Shown: positions 36,389 to 45,205, numbered from the stretch's first letter. The stretch is 64,000 bases of DNA from CALMEC01 sp963706315 (GCA_963706315.1 CAVPMA010000019.1:298746-362745), one strand, 5' to 3'. Notes: generated by a model from the letters alone, not told the origin. Numbers and translations are program-made.

Positions 36389-36664
36389 GTGAGCGTTCTC
36401 ATTCGGTTTGCCCCGCCGTCGTTGACGGCTAAGCAGTACGACGATGCCGTCCGCCGGCTCACCGAGGACGGTGTCTTCCCCGCAGACGGCCTCGACTACG
36501 AGATTTGCTTCGGTTCGGGCGACAACCTCAAGGTCAGCCAGGTTTGGGACTCGCAGCAGCAACTCGACGCATTCGGTAAACGCCTCATGCCAATTCTGGC
36601 CGAGTTGGGGATAGACCCGGGCGAGCCGGAAGTGCTCGAGGTACACAACATCATCAGGCGGTAG
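36389..36664 (+). CDS. Conserved-type small protein, monooxygenase-like barrel
   Basis: A 91-residue protein from GTG 36389 with ACGGAG upstream. It reads VSVLIRFAPPSLTAKQYDDA and later DGLDYEICFGSGDNLKVSQV, then WDSQQQLDAFGKRLMPIL: the beta-alpha-beta pattern of dimeric alpha/beta-barrel (antibiotic-monooxygenase-like) proteins. The broken gene at 24789 appears similar in design. No operon partner. The function is not predictable. Confidence 0.65.
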   Translation: MSVLIRFAPPSLTAKQYDDAVRRLTEDGVFPADGLDYEICFGSGDNLKVSQVWDSQQQLDAFGKRLMPILAELGIDPGEPEVLEVHNIIRR

Positions 36665-37099
36665 CTGGCTCCCCATTCGGGAAAGCGCGAGGACGCCGGT
36701 CGATACGGTGATCCGGCGTTTGGGCAACAAGGTGGGCAACACCCCCACCATTTCCACTTCGGGGTGCCCGATCTCGAGCACCCCGCCGACAGGCCACGAG
36801 CACGAACACGAGGAGCACCAGCACGGCCACCATCACCACCATGGGCGGGGGCAGCATGGACGAGGCGGCCGGCAATGGCCCCGAGATCACCGTGCTTGCA
36901 TGCACCCTCATCGGAGGTGTGCGCGTCACCCACGCCGCATAGCGCACAACTCCCCACTCATCCCCCCATGCGGCCTCCGGTCCGAGCAGCTGAAGGGCCG
37001 ATACGGACCCGGTGGGGTGTTCGAGGTCGACGCCCAGCCCGATACGTATTCCCAACCGCTGCTGGACGAGCCGGCAGATGCCGGCACGCGCCGGCCGAC
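36665..37099. other. Intergenic stretch with a doublet repeat
   Basis: Contains a doublet-plus-spacer repeat at 36719-36785 but not the dyad block. Then follows low-complexity ACGAGCACGAACACGAGGAG near 36793-36812 and CATCACCACCATGGGC. No gene recognised. Confidence 0.4.
36719..36785 (+). repeat. Dispersed repeat, doublet block only
   Basis: TGGGCAACAAGGTGGGCAAC followed by ACCCCCACCATTTCCACTTC, then GGGGTGCCCGATCTCGAGCA. Same as the first half of the copies at 852 and 5573; the dyad half is missing. Confidence 0.65.
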
Positions 37100-38287
37100 T
37101 CAGCCCGCGGTCGTCGCCGGCGTCGCGCCGGCGTGCTCCGGCTGCCACGACAGCGCGTAGGACGGGTCGTCGAGCTCCCGTGCCAGCGCGCTGAGCCGAA
37201 GCGGACGGAACGTGTCGCACATCACCGCGAGTTCCTCGGTGCGCCGGGCCCCGAGGGCGCGCTCGACGAGTCCCGGCTGGGGCCCGTGCGGGAGGCCCGA
37301 CGGGTGCAATGTGATCGACCCGACGTCGACTCCCCGTCGTGACCCGAACTCACCGGAGACGTAGTAGATCATCTCCTCGGACTGCAGGTTCGAATGGTGG
37401 TACGGCAGCGGGATCGCCAACGGGTCCCAGTCGAGCTCCCTCGGACAGAACGAGCAGATCACGAAGTTCGGGCCCTGAAAGGTCTGGTGCACCGGCGGTG
37501 GCTGGTGGATGCGGCCCGAGATGGGCTCGAAGTCGTGCACGTTGAAGGTGTACGGGTACACGTAGCCGTCCCAGCCCACGACGTCCAGCGGGTGGTAGTC
37601 CAGCGCGAACCGTTGGTAGCCGTCGCGCACCCGTACGACCAGCTCGTTGCGGTCGCCATCACCGTCGTGGGTCACGAGAAGCTCCGGCGGGTGGAAGTCC
37701 CGATGGGAGAACGGCGCGCCCTCGTTGAGCTGGCCGTAGCGGTTGCGGTAGCGGTTTGGCGTCTCGATCTCCCCGGGCGTCGTGAAGCACAGCCACCGCT
37801 GCGGCCCGTCGTCAAGCATGAACCGGTGGGTCGTGCCCCGCGGGATCACGATGTAGTCGTGCCGTCGGAACGGGAGCGTCCCGAAGACCGTCTCGAGCGT
37901 GCCGGAGCCCTCGTGGACGAAGATCACCTCGTCGCCCTCGCCGTTGCGGTAGAACCAGTCCACCGATCGCTCCGGCACGCAGATGGCGATCTCGACATCG
38001 GCGTTCCACATGAGCAGGCGCCGGCCATGGACCGGATCTGCCTCCGGCGCCAGGCCGGCGGTGTTCGTGAGCCGGTGCACGTGCGCGGACGGCACCCACT
38101 CGTCACGCGCGATCGGCGTGAAGTCGAGCACGTCGCTGATTCGGCAGGGCGAGGTGAGGTGGTACAGGATCGACTCGTTCCCGCTAAAGCCCTCGTACCC
38201 CATCACCTCCTCGACCAGGAGGGTGCCGTCGCGACGGAACTGGGTGTGGCGTTTAGGCGGGACGTCGCCCAGGCTGTGGTACCGCAT
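37100..38287 (-). CDS. hmgA: Homogentisate 1,2-dioxygenase
   Basis: A 395-residue cytoplasmic iron dioxygenase that opens the ring of homogentisate to maleylacetoacetate. Family features: an N-terminal RYHSLGDVPPKRHTQFR, WFYRNGEGDEVIFVHEGSG, GTTHRFML, VVGWDGYVYPYTFNVHDFEP, and the Fe site in PYHHSNLQSEEMIYYVSG (His and Glu) and LHPSGLPHGP (His). ATG 38287 overlaps the hpd stop by one base (TGATG), so the two are translationally coupled. Shorter than eukaryotic homologues (about 440 residues), as usual for the bacterial homogentisate dioxygenase branch with this N-terminus. Confidence 0.92.
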   Translation of the reverse strand: MRYHSLGDVPPKRHTQFRRDGTLLVEEVMGYEGFSGNESILYHLTSPCRISDVLDFTPIARDEWVPSAHVHRLTNTAGLAPEADPVHGRRLLMWNADVEIAICVPERSVDWFYRNGEGDEVIFVHEGSGTLETVFGTLPFRRHDYIVIPRGTTHRFMLDDGPQRWLCFTTPGEIETPNRYRNRYGQLNEGAPFSHRDFHPPELLVTHDGDGDRNELVVRVRDGYQRFALDYHPLDVVGWDGYVYPYTFNVHDFEPISGRIHQPPPVHQTFQGPNFVICSFCPRELDWDPLAIPLPYHHSNLQSEEMIYYVSGEFGSRRGVDVGSITLHPSGLPHGPQPGLVERALGARRTEELAVMCDTFRPLRLSALARELDDPSYALSWQPEHAGATPATTAG

Positions 38288-39417
38288 CAGAGGTTCCCCC
38301 GGAGCGCCTGCTCGCGCTCGATCGCCTCGAACAGGGCCTTGAAGTTCCCCTGCCCGAAGCCGCGCGAGCCGTGACGCTCGATGATCTCGAAGAACACGGT
38401 CGGCCGGTCCCCGACCGGCTTCGTGAAGATCTGCAGCAGATAGCCCTCGTCGTCACGGTCGGCGAGGATGCCGAGGGCGCGGAGGTCCTCCACCTGGCCG
38501 CCCACCTCCGCGACACGCTCCGGCAGCTCGTCGTAGTAGGTCTCCGGAGTGCGCAAGAAACGCACCCCCCGACGGGTCAGCTCCCGCACCGCCCCGACGA
38601 TGTCCTGCGTCTCGATCGCGATGTGCTGAACACCGGCGCCGGCATGGTACTCGAGGTACTCCTCGATCTGCGACTTGCGCAGGCCCTCGGCCGGCTCGTT
38701 GATGGGGAACTTGATCCGCCCGTCGCCGCCGGCCACTACCTTGCTCATGAGCGCGGAGTACTCGGTGGAGATGTCCTCGTCGCTGAAGTGGACCATCTCG
38801 GTGAACCCCATCACCCGTTCGTAGAACGCCACCCACTCGTCCATCGCGCCCAGTTCGACGTTGCCGACGATGTGGTCGATCGCGGTGAACAGGCCGGGGT
38901 CGGCCCCCCCGTCGACTGGGGTGAACCCGGGGAGGTGCGGACCGGCATAGTCGCCGCGCTCGACGAATGTGTGCAGCGTCTCGCCGTAGGTTGCGATGCT
39001 CGCCAGGCGGACGCCGCCATGCTCGTCGCGCCGCTCGTGGGGCTCCACCACCCCGCGGGCGCCCTTCGTGATCGCGGTGCGGTACGCGCGCTCGGCGTCG
39101 GGAACGGTGAGTGCGATCACCTTCGCGCCGTCGCCGTGGCGCGCGACATGGCGTGCGACCTCGCCGTCGGGGCGCAGGCTCCCTGTCAGGACAAGGCGCA
39201 CGTCCCCGTGGCCCATCACGTGCGACACGCGGTCACGCGACCCGGTCTCAAGGCCGGCGTACGCGATGGGCCGGAAGCCGAACGCGTGGAAGAAGAAGAA
39301 CGCGGCCTGAGCCGCGTTGCCGACGTACAGCTCGACGTGATCGACCCCCAGGAGCGGCATCTCGTCGCCCCGTGGTGGCGCGACGAGCGCGTCGGCCCTC
39401 TCGGCTCGGTCTGCCAT
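38287..39417 (-). CDS. hpd: 4-hydroxyphenylpyruvate dioxygenase
   Basis: A 376-residue Fe(II) enzyme converting 4-hydroxyphenylpyruvate to homogentisate. Two vicinal-oxygen-chelate halves are present: GVDHVELYVGNAAQAAFFF (first), AIDHIVGNVELGAMDEWVAF (first Fe His), GAGVQHIAIETQDIVG (second Fe His) and QIFTKPVGDRPTVFFEIIER, with Glu as third ligand, then GFGQGNFKALFEAIE. It precedes hmgA with a one-base overlap and is divergent from an Lrp-type regulator. Confidence 0.95.
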   Translation of the reverse strand: MADRAERADALVAPPRGDEMPLLGVDHVELYVGNAAQAAFFFFHAFGFRPIAYAGLETGSRDRVSHVMGHGDVRLVLTGSLRPDGEVARHVARHGDGAKVIALTVPDAERAYRTAITKGARGVVEPHERRDEHGGVRLASIATYGETLHTFVERGDYAGPHLPGFTPVDGGADPGLFTAIDHIVGNVELGAMDEWVAFYERVMGFTEMVHFSDEDISTEYSALMSKVVAGGDGRIKFPINEPAEGLRKSQIEEYLEYHAGAGVQHIAIETQDIVGAVRELTRRGVRFLRTPETYYDELPERVAEVGGQVEDLRALGILADRDDEGYLLQIFTKPVGDRPTVFFEIIERHGSRGFGQGNFKALFEAIEREQALRGNL

Positions 39418-39519
39418 GGGTCGGCTCCTTCTCCAGATCGGCGGTCTGGAGCTATCATCGACGGTATTGTCGCCTATTCAAGAGCGATTCGTTGTGCAGA
39501 AAGGCTCTCAGCAGGGAAA

Positions 39520-39966
39520 ATGGACCGTATTGATCATCAGATCGTTGCGCTGCTTCGGGAGAACGCGCGGAGGAGCTTCAAGGACATCGGCGAGCACGTC
39601 GGTCTGTCCGCCCCAGCCGTGAAGCGGCGGGTCGACCGGCTCGAGGCGGACGGGGTCATCCGCGGCTATGTCGCGGTGGCGGACCCTGCGGCCTTGGGCT
39701 GGCCAACCCGGGGCGTGGTGTCGCTGCTGTGCGAGGGACGGATGTCTGCGGCTGAGGTGCGGGCGGCCGTCGCGCCACATGCGGAGGTGGCAGCCGCCTA
39801 CACGGTGGCGGGGCACGCAAGCGCGATCCTCTTGGTGCAGGCGTCGGACACGGCGCACCTCGAGGAGGCGCTGGAGCGGATCCGGCGCTCGCCCGGCGTG
39901 CGCGCCACCGAGACCCAGATCATCCTGTCGACCCTCTTCGAGCGCCCCCTGGCCGACCGCGACTGA
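39520..39966 (+). CDS. Lrp/AsnC-family regulator (hpd-linked)
   Basis: A 148-residue regulator from ATG 39520, with GCAGGGA upstream. The N-terminal HTH reads MDRIDHQIVALLRENARRSF and LSAPAVKRRVDRLEADGVIR, and the C-terminal RAM domain includes YTVAGHASAILLVQASD. Such proteins sense amino acids. It lies head-to-head with hpd-hmgA across about 100 bases, so it likely controls tyrosine breakdown in response to an aromatic amino acid. The long rightward frame upstream is antisense to hpd and is not part of the gene. Confidence 0.9.
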   Translation: MDRIDHQIVALLRENARRSFKDIGEHVGLSAPAVKRRVDRLEADGVIRGYVAVADPAALGWPTRGVVSLLCEGRMSAAEVRAAVAPHAEVAAAYTVAGHASAILLVQASDTAHLEEALERIRRSPGVRATETQIILSTLFERPLADRD

Positions 39967-40066
39967 CGACCGGCGCGGACGACGCCGACCGCTTCTGCGC
40001 TCGGTGCGATCCAGCCTGCATGGCACCCTTTGCCGAGCCGGAGGCCGAGCGGCGGGGGCGACGCGT

Positions 40067-40744
40067 TCAGGTCCCGCGGGCCTCGCCCAGCACGGTCGCA
40101 ACCAGCAAGCCGTCGCCGATGCTGAGGGCCGCGATGGCGAGGCGCGGGTCGGCCGCGGCGCCATCGGCGGCCGTCCGCATCGCTCGCGCGGCGTCGTCGG
40201 CGGGTCCGGGCTCCGCCGCCCGGCCGCCGAGGAAGAGATTGTCGGCGACGATCACCCCGCCCAGGCGCACGAGGCGGATGCACTGCTCGAGGTAGGCCGG
40301 ATAGCCGGGCTTGTCGGCGTCGATGTACGCGAGGTCATAGACGCGGTCCTGGAAACGCGAGAGCGTCGCGAGCGCCGGACCGCGAAGCACGCGTACGCAG
40401 TCGGACAGCCCTGCGCCGGCCAGATTCTGCTCGGCTACATCGGCCGTCTGGTCATCGATCTCGAGGGTGTCCAGCATTCCCCCGGACGGCAGCGCCGCGG
40501 CCATCCACGCCGCCGACACCCCGACGAACGTCCCGATCTCCAGCACCCGCATGCCCCTGGTGACGCGCACGAGCACGGCCAGCAGCCGGCCGACGTCGGA
40601 GTGGGTCATCATTTGTGCCCGCGGGTGGCCGGCGTGCCGGCGGAGGATCGCCCTGACGGCATCCGGCGGGGCGTTCAGCCGGTCGAGCCACGCATCGACG
40701 GGGTCGGTGATTGGGGATCGTCCCTGCGCCACGGCCCGGATCAT
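40067..40744 (-). CDS. Class I SAM O-methyltransferase (caffeoyl-CoA type)
   Basis: A 225-residue member of Methyltransf_3: QMMTHSDVGRLLAVLVRV, motif I MRVLEIGTFVGVSAAWMA, then YDLAYIDADKPGYPAYLEQ with the metal-binding Asp and GGVIVADNLFLGG. Related enzymes methylate catechols or acyl-CoA-bound phenols. It follows the FAA-hydrolase gene by 45 bases on the same strand, an unexpected member of an aromatic-catabolic operon; its natural acceptor may be a catecholic or indole-type compound. Confidence 0.87.
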   Translation of the reverse strand: MIRAVAQGRSPITDPVDAWLDRLNAPPDAVRAILRRHAGHPRAQMMTHSDVGRLLAVLVRVTRGMRVLEIGTFVGVSAAWMAAALPSGGMLDTLEIDDQTADVAEQNLAGAGLSDCVRVLRGPALATLSRFQDRVYDLAYIDADKPGYPAYLEQCIRLVRLGGVIVADNLFLGGRAAEPGPADDAARAMRTAADGAAADPRLAIAALSIGDGLLVATVLGEARGT

Positions 40745-40789
40745 GTCGGGCGGCCCGTCCGGCCGCTACCCGTGAGGCCGGGGCTCGTA

Positions 40790-41617
40790 CTAGGAGCACA
40801 CGGGGCTGGTGAGACGACCGAGGCCATCGGCAGCAAGCGTCACGAGGTCCCCCGGCTCGATCCACCGATCGCCCGGCAGCGGGCCCAGCTCAAGCAGGCA
40901 CCCCTGGTCGAGCGTTCCCGACCCGAGCACGTCACCGGGGCGCAGCCGTGTGTCGCGGGCAGCGTGGGCCACCAATTCGTTCCACGTGAAGCGCATCGCA
41001 TCGGTCCGGCCGCGCCCCACCTCGATCCCGTTGACTTCCACCCACGCCTCTATGGTCAACACCCCGTCCTTGAACGGGAGTTCGTCGGGGGTGACCAGCC
41101 ACGGCCCGAGCGTCGTCGCGAAATCCTTGCCCTTCGCGGGGCCGAGCAGGACAGTCATCTCCTCGCGCTGGACGTCCCGCGCGCTCCAGTCGTTCATGAG
41201 TGTGAACCCGGCGATGGCGCCGTCGCGCCCGATGACCGCCGCGATCTCCGACTCGAAGTCCAGCATGAGTGTGGCTCGGGGGCGGCGCACCGGCTCGCCC
41301 GGCCCGTGAATCGACGCCGGGTTCGCGAAGTAGAAGGCCGGCGCCCGGTACCACTGCGGCGGAATCGGCAGGCCCCGGCGGCGCCACCCAGCGGCGACAT
41401 GGCCCTCGAACGCGTAGAAGTCCCTCACGCTCGGCGGAATCGGCACCGGCGCGGCGAGCGCGACGTCCTCGAGCGGCCAGCGGCGACGGCGCCTGCCGTG
41501 GCCCTCCCCCGCCAGCCAGTGCAGCATGGTCGGCGCCTGCAGCTCGGTGACCCGGTCCCCCTCGACGCTCCCCACGCGCGCCGTCCCTTCCGGATCGGTG
41601 AACGTGACGAGTCGCAT
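40790..41617 (-). CDS. Fumarylacetoacetate hydrolase family protein
   Basis: A 275-residue FAH-domain hydrolase. Typical blocks: VRDFYAFEGHVAAGW, YRAPAFYFANPASIHGPGE, MLDFESEIAAVIG with the metal-binding Glu residues, GFTLMNDWSARDVQ, GPAKGKDFATTLGPWLVTPD and GDVLGSGTLDQGCLLELG. In the homogentisate route it would split fumarylacetoacetate (or maleylacetoacetate directly) into acetoacetate and the C4 diacid. The N-terminal domain seen in eukaryotic Fah is absent, as in bacterial short forms. ATG 41617 overlaps the stop of the synthetase gene by one base. Confidence 0.87.
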   Translation of the reverse strand: MRLVTFTDPEGTARVGSVEGDRVTELQAPTMLHWLAGEGHGRRRRRWPLEDVALAAPVPIPPSVRDFYAFEGHVAAGWRRRGLPIPPQWYRAPAFYFANPASIHGPGEPVRRPRATLMLDFESEIAAVIGRDGAIAGFTLMNDWSARDVQREEMTVLLGPAKGKDFATTLGPWLVTPDELPFKDGVLTIEAWVEVNGIEVGRGRTDAMRFTWNELVAHAARDTRLRPGDVLGSGTLDQGCLLELGPLPGDRWIEPGDLVTLAADGLGRLTSPVCS

Positions 41618-43545
41618 CAGACGGCTTCCCGGATCGCGTCGAGGGCGGCCGGGTCCTCGAGGGTCGACAGGTCGCCCGGGTCGTCGCCCAGCACCGCCGC
41701 GCGGACAGCGCGCCGGACGATCTTCGCCGAGCGGGTCTTCGGCAACGCCCGGGTGAACCGCACCGCTCCCGGCCGAAACGCCATGCCCAGGTCGGCCACG
41801 ACCCTCGCCACGAGCTCGGCTCGCAGCGCGTCGTCCGGCTCGGCACCGTCGCCGAGCACGACGAAGCACCAAGCCGTCTCCCCCTTCAGCTTGTGCGGGA
41901 TCCCGACCGCGCAGGCCTCCACGACGGCGGGATGCCCGACGAGCGCCGACTCGTACTCGGCGGGACCGACTCGCTTTCCGGCGACGTTCAGCGTGTCGTC
42001 GGAGCGCCCATGCAGGAACCAGTCGCCGTCCGCGTCGACGCTCGCCCAGTCGCCATGGGTCCACACCTCCGGCCACCGCGACCAGTAGCTCGCGACGAAG
42101 CGCGAGTCATCACCCCAAATGCTCCGGGTCATGCCGGGCCACGGCTTCGTACACACGAGCTCCCCGAGCGCACCCCGGACGGACCGGCCCGCGTCGTCCC
42201 ATACGTCGACCGCCATTCCCAACGCCGGCCGGCCGAGCGAGCACGCCTTGATCGGCAGCGTGACGTCGCACGAGAGCAGGCACGCACCCACCTCGGTGCC
42301 ACCCGAGATGTTGATGATCGGCACCCGCCCCCCGGCGACCTCTCGGAACAGCCACATGTACGGGTCGGCGTTCCACGGCTCCCCCGTGGACCCGAACGCC
42401 CGCAGCGTCCGCAGGTCGATCCCGCGATGCGCGCGGTCCCCATGGGCGCGCAGCCCCCGCACCAACGTCGGCGACACCCCGAGGAACCCGAGGCGATACC
42501 GCTCGACCAGCCCGAGGACCATGCTCGGATCGGGGAAGTCCGGCGCGCCGTCGCGGACGACAAGGGTGCCGCCGTTCGCATGCGTCCCGATCGTCGCCCA
42601 GGGCCCCATGATCCACCCCATGTCCGTCACCCACGACAGCCGTTCGCCGGGCCTCAGGTCGGCCTGGAAGTGAACCTCCTGCGCGAGCTTCACCAGCAGG
42701 CCACCGTGCACGTGCACCGCCCCCTTCGGTCGGCCGGTGGTGCCCGACGTGTAGGCGATCATCACCGGATGCTCCGAGTCGACCCACTCGGGCGCCTGAC
42801 GACCGGTCGGCAGCTCGTCCCAGGCAACGTCCCTGCCGGCGGTCAACGCGATGTCGAGCCCGAGGTGCGGGTAGACGACCACAGTCCGAACGCCGGTGGC
42901 CTGCGCGACCGCGCTGTCGACGGTCGCCTTGATCGGGACTGGCCGGCCACGGCGAGTGGCGCCGTCGGCCGTGATCACCGCGACGGCTCCGGAGTCGACC
43001 AGGCGGCTCGCGATCGCCGTCGCGGAGAAACCGGAGAAGATCGGGACGGCCACGGCTCCCGCCCAGGCGATGGCGTACAGGGCGGTCACCGCGGCGCATG
43101 ACATCGGCATGGCGAGGCCGACTCGGTCCCCCGCCCGCACGCCGAGCGCGCGGAGACCGCCGGCCAGCCGAGCCGCCCGGACGGCGAGCTCTTCGTAGCT
43201 GAGCTCCTCGACGGCCCCGTCCTCGCGCTCGGCGATGACGGCGGGGCGGGCCGCGTCGTCCGACCCGACGCGGCGTCCGATGGAGCTCCACGCGAGGTTC
43301 AGCGTCGCGCCCGTGAACCACCGGCAGGCCCGGATGCCGTCCGTGTCGTCCAGCACGCGTCCGTACGGGGTGCGGAACTGGATGTCGAGCCACCGGACCA
43401 CCGCGTCCCAGAACCACTCGGGATCCTCGACGGACCGGCGCAGCAGCGCACCGTGTCCGTCCAGGGCGTGCGCTCGGGCGAAGCGAGTGGTGTTGGCCGC
43501 CTCGATCACGTCGGCCGAGGGGGTCCAGACGTATCCCGTGCTCAC
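41617..43545 (-). CDS. AMP-forming acetyl/acyl-CoA synthetase
   Basis: A 642-residue member of the acetyl-CoA synthetase branch. Motifs: FTGATLNLAWSSIGRR at the N-terminus, the P-loop-like AYTSGTTGRPKGAVHVHGG, FGSTGEPWNADPYMWLF, GGTEVGACLLSCDV, THGDWASVDADGDWFLHGRS and the C-terminal LPKTRSAKIVRR with the catalytic Lys. GTG 43545 overlaps the Lrp stop by four bases. In this operon a natural role is to activate acetoacetate released by the FAA hydrolase, or an aromatic acid; sequence alone does not decide. Complete, unlike the fragment at 17722. Confidence 0.88.
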   Translation of the reverse strand: MSTGYVWTPSADVIEAANTTRFARAHALDGHGALLRRSVEDPEWFWDAVVRWLDIQFRTPYGRVLDDTDGIRACRWFTGATLNLAWSSIGRRVGSDDAARPAVIAEREDGAVEELSYEELAVRAARLAGGLRALGVRAGDRVGLAMPMSCAAVTALYAIAWAGAVAVPIFSGFSATAIASRLVDSGAVAVITADGATRRGRPVPIKATVDSAVAQATGVRTVVVYPHLGLDIALTAGRDVAWDELPTGRQAPEWVDSEHPVMIAYTSGTTGRPKGAVHVHGGLLVKLAQEVHFQADLRPGERLSWVTDMGWIMGPWATIGTHANGGTLVVRDGAPDFPDPSMVLGLVERYRLGFLGVSPTLVRGLRAHGDRAHRGIDLRTLRAFGSTGEPWNADPYMWLFREVAGGRVPIINISGGTEVGACLLSCDVTLPIKACSLGRPALGMAVDVWDDAGRSVRGALGELVCTKPWPGMTRSIWGDDSRFVASYWSRWPEVWTHGDWASVDADGDWFLHGRSDDTLNVAGKRVGPAEYESALVGHPAVVEACAVGIPHKLKGETAWCFVVLGDGAEPDDALRAELVARVVADLGMAFRPGAVRFTRALPKTRSAKIVRRAVRAAVLGDDPGDLSTLEDPAALDAIREAV

Positions 43546-44006
43546 CCTCCGGCCTCCGCGAGCAGGTCGGCCTGAGACGGCTGCACCTCGTCCAGCAGAA
43601 GCATCGTCTGCGTCGTGCGCACCTCCGGCATGTCGTGCAGCTTCAGCAGGACAAGGTCACGCAACGCCACGAGGTCCGGTGCGCGCACCATGAGCACAAA
43701 GTCATGGCCGCCGCTGGTGAGCGCGAGCCGCTCCACACCCGGCAGCGCAAGCAGTCGCTCGCGCACCTGGCGCCAACTCGCCTGCTCCACGTCGCCGAGG
43801 ATGATCGCGCCAAGCGGGAGGCCGAGCTTCGTCGGATCGACCTCGGCGCGAATCGAGCGGATCACGCCGTCGTCACGGAGCCGTTGAAGCCGCGCGTAGG
43901 CGGTCGCGCGAGAGACGTGCACACGTTCGGCGAGATCGCTGACCGACATGCGCCCGTCACGGAGCAACTCCGAAAGGATCGATCGGTCGACGTCGTCGAG
44001 AGCCAT
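43542..44006 (-). CDS. Lrp/AsnC-family regulator (phhA-linked)
   Basis: A 154-residue protein from ATG 44006: LDDVDRSILSELLRDGRMSV, HTH LAERVHVSRATAYARLQRL, DDGVIRSIRAEVDP, and a RAM domain ending MPEVRTTQTMLLLDE. The frame extends upstream but without good ribosome site or family sequence. It heads the operon Lrp-synthetase-FAA hydrolase-methyltransferase and is divergent from phhA, so it probably regulates both sides in response to phenylalanine or tyrosine. Confidence 0.9.
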   Translation of the reverse strand: MALDDVDRSILSELLRDGRMSVSDLAERVHVSRATAYARLQRLRDDGVIRSIRAEVDPTKLGLPLGAIILGDVEQASWRQVRERLLALPGVERLALTSGGHDFVLMVRAPDLVALRDLVLLKLHDMPEVRTTQTMLLLDEVQPSQADLLAEAGG

Positions 44007-44097
44007 GCAATGCGTCCAGCGGCGGGGGAACGATGGTCCGCCGCAGGTGACAGTCTGTCGCATTGATCGCGCAGTTTCAACCATGACGTCTGATGAT

Positions 44098-44133
44098 TGG
44101 TCCATGACTTGACGCATATTGATCACTGGACCA
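44098..44133. promoter_or_regulatory. Inverted repeat in the lrp-phhA divergent promoter
   Basis: TGGTCC (44098-44103) and GGACCA (44128-44133) are exact inverted repeats 24 bases apart, enclosing TTGACGCATATTGATCAC. GCATTGATCGCG at 44070 echoes GCATATTGATCAC at 44114. A fair candidate for the Lrp binding region. Confidence 0.4.
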
Positions 44134-44168
44134 CAGTTCCGGTAGATCCCCGCGTGAGGAGACGGCTG

Positions 44169-45002
44169 ATGGCACCGACCGTTGTGCACACCCCGGCGAC
44201 CCACATGCCGCTGCCGGTCGACCACCCCGGCGTTTCGGACCTGGCCTACCGGGCCCGACGTGCGGCGATCGCCGAGGCGGGCGAGCGGTACCGCTCGGGC
44301 GAACCGATCCCCTCGGTTGAGTACACGGAGCAGGAGCACGCCCTGTGGCGGCTGGTCGCGGGGGAGCTCCAGCGCAAGCACGAGCGGCTCGCGTGTGAGT
44401 CTGCCCGCGCAGGGGCCGCGGCGCTTGCCCTTCCGCTCGACCGGGTCCCGCAGCTGGCAGAGGTCTCAGGCAGGCTCGGCGGGCTCACAGGCTTCCGGGT
44501 CGAGCCCGTGCCCGGCCTGGTGCCGACACGCCGCTTCCACGGGTCGCTTGCCGACAGCTGCTTCCTGTCCACGCAGTACATGCGCCACACCTCGGTGCCG
44601 TTCTACACGCCCGAGCCGGACCTGGTGCACGAGGTCGTCGGGCACTGCTCCCTGCTGGCCAACCCCCTCTTCGCGCGGCTGCATCGGCTGGCCGGCGAGG
44701 CGTCGCAGCGGGCCCAAGGCGACGCGGCGCTGGACTTCTTCAGCCGGGTCTTCTGGTTCACGCTCGAGTTCGGCGTGGTCGTGGAGCACGGCGAGCTGCG
44801 CTGCTACGGGGCGGGCTTGCTCTCGTCGTTCGGCGAGATCGAGGCGTTCGGCAACGCCCGGATCCTCCCGTTCGATATCGACAGGATGGGCCGCACCGAC
44901 TACGACATCACGACCTACCAGCCGCTGCTGTTCGCCGCCGACGGGATCGATCAGGTCACGGACGAGCTCGGAGCCTGGTTCGAGGGGTTCGAAGGGAGCT
45001 GA
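44169..45002 (+). CDS. phhA: Phenylalanine 4-hydroxylase
   Basis: A 277-residue pterin-dependent iron monooxygenase turning phenylalanine into tyrosine. ATG 44169 is preferred over GTG 44097 since GAGGAGACGG precedes it. The aromatic amino acid hydroxylase core is present: VEYTEQEHALWRLVAGEL, STQYMRHTSVPFYTPEPDLV, then HEVVGHCSLLANPLFARL (Fe ligands His154 and His159) and FWFTLEFGVVVEHG with the third ligand Glu. No regulatory domain, as in bacterial enzymes. It is divergent from the Lrp operon and feeds hpd/hmgA. Confidence 0.94.
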   Translation: MAPTVVHTPATHMPLPVDHPGVSDLAYRARRAAIAEAGERYRSGEPIPSVEYTEQEHALWRLVAGELQRKHERLACESARAGAAALALPLDRVPQLAEVSGRLGGLTGFRVEPVPGLVPTRRFHGSLADSCFLSTQYMRHTSVPFYTPEPDLVHEVVGHCSLLANPLFARLHRLAGEASQRAQGDAALDFFSRVFWFTLEFGVVVEHGELRCYGAGLLSSFGEIEAFGNARILPFDIDRMGRTDYDITTYQPLLFAADGIDQVTDELGAWFEGFEGS

Positions 45003-45205
45003 CCCAGCGCGAGACGAGCGTCTCAAGCAGCCCGACAACCGCGGTGAAGTCGCCGCCGCCGAGGCGCTCGAAGAGCGACCCGGCACGGCCCGAGGTCGCA
45101 TACGCCCCGGCCCGGCGCTGCCGCTTCCCCCCGCTCCAAGCCAGGCGCCACGTCCTCAAGGGCGTTTCGCACACGGGATCCACTGTGTAGCTCGTCCCCT
45201 CGGTC

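Noticed and set aside
39668..42088. An 806-codon plus-strand open frame
   Set aside because: Antisense to the methyltransferase, FAA hydrolase and synthetase genes, which all have clear motifs and overlapping starts and stops.
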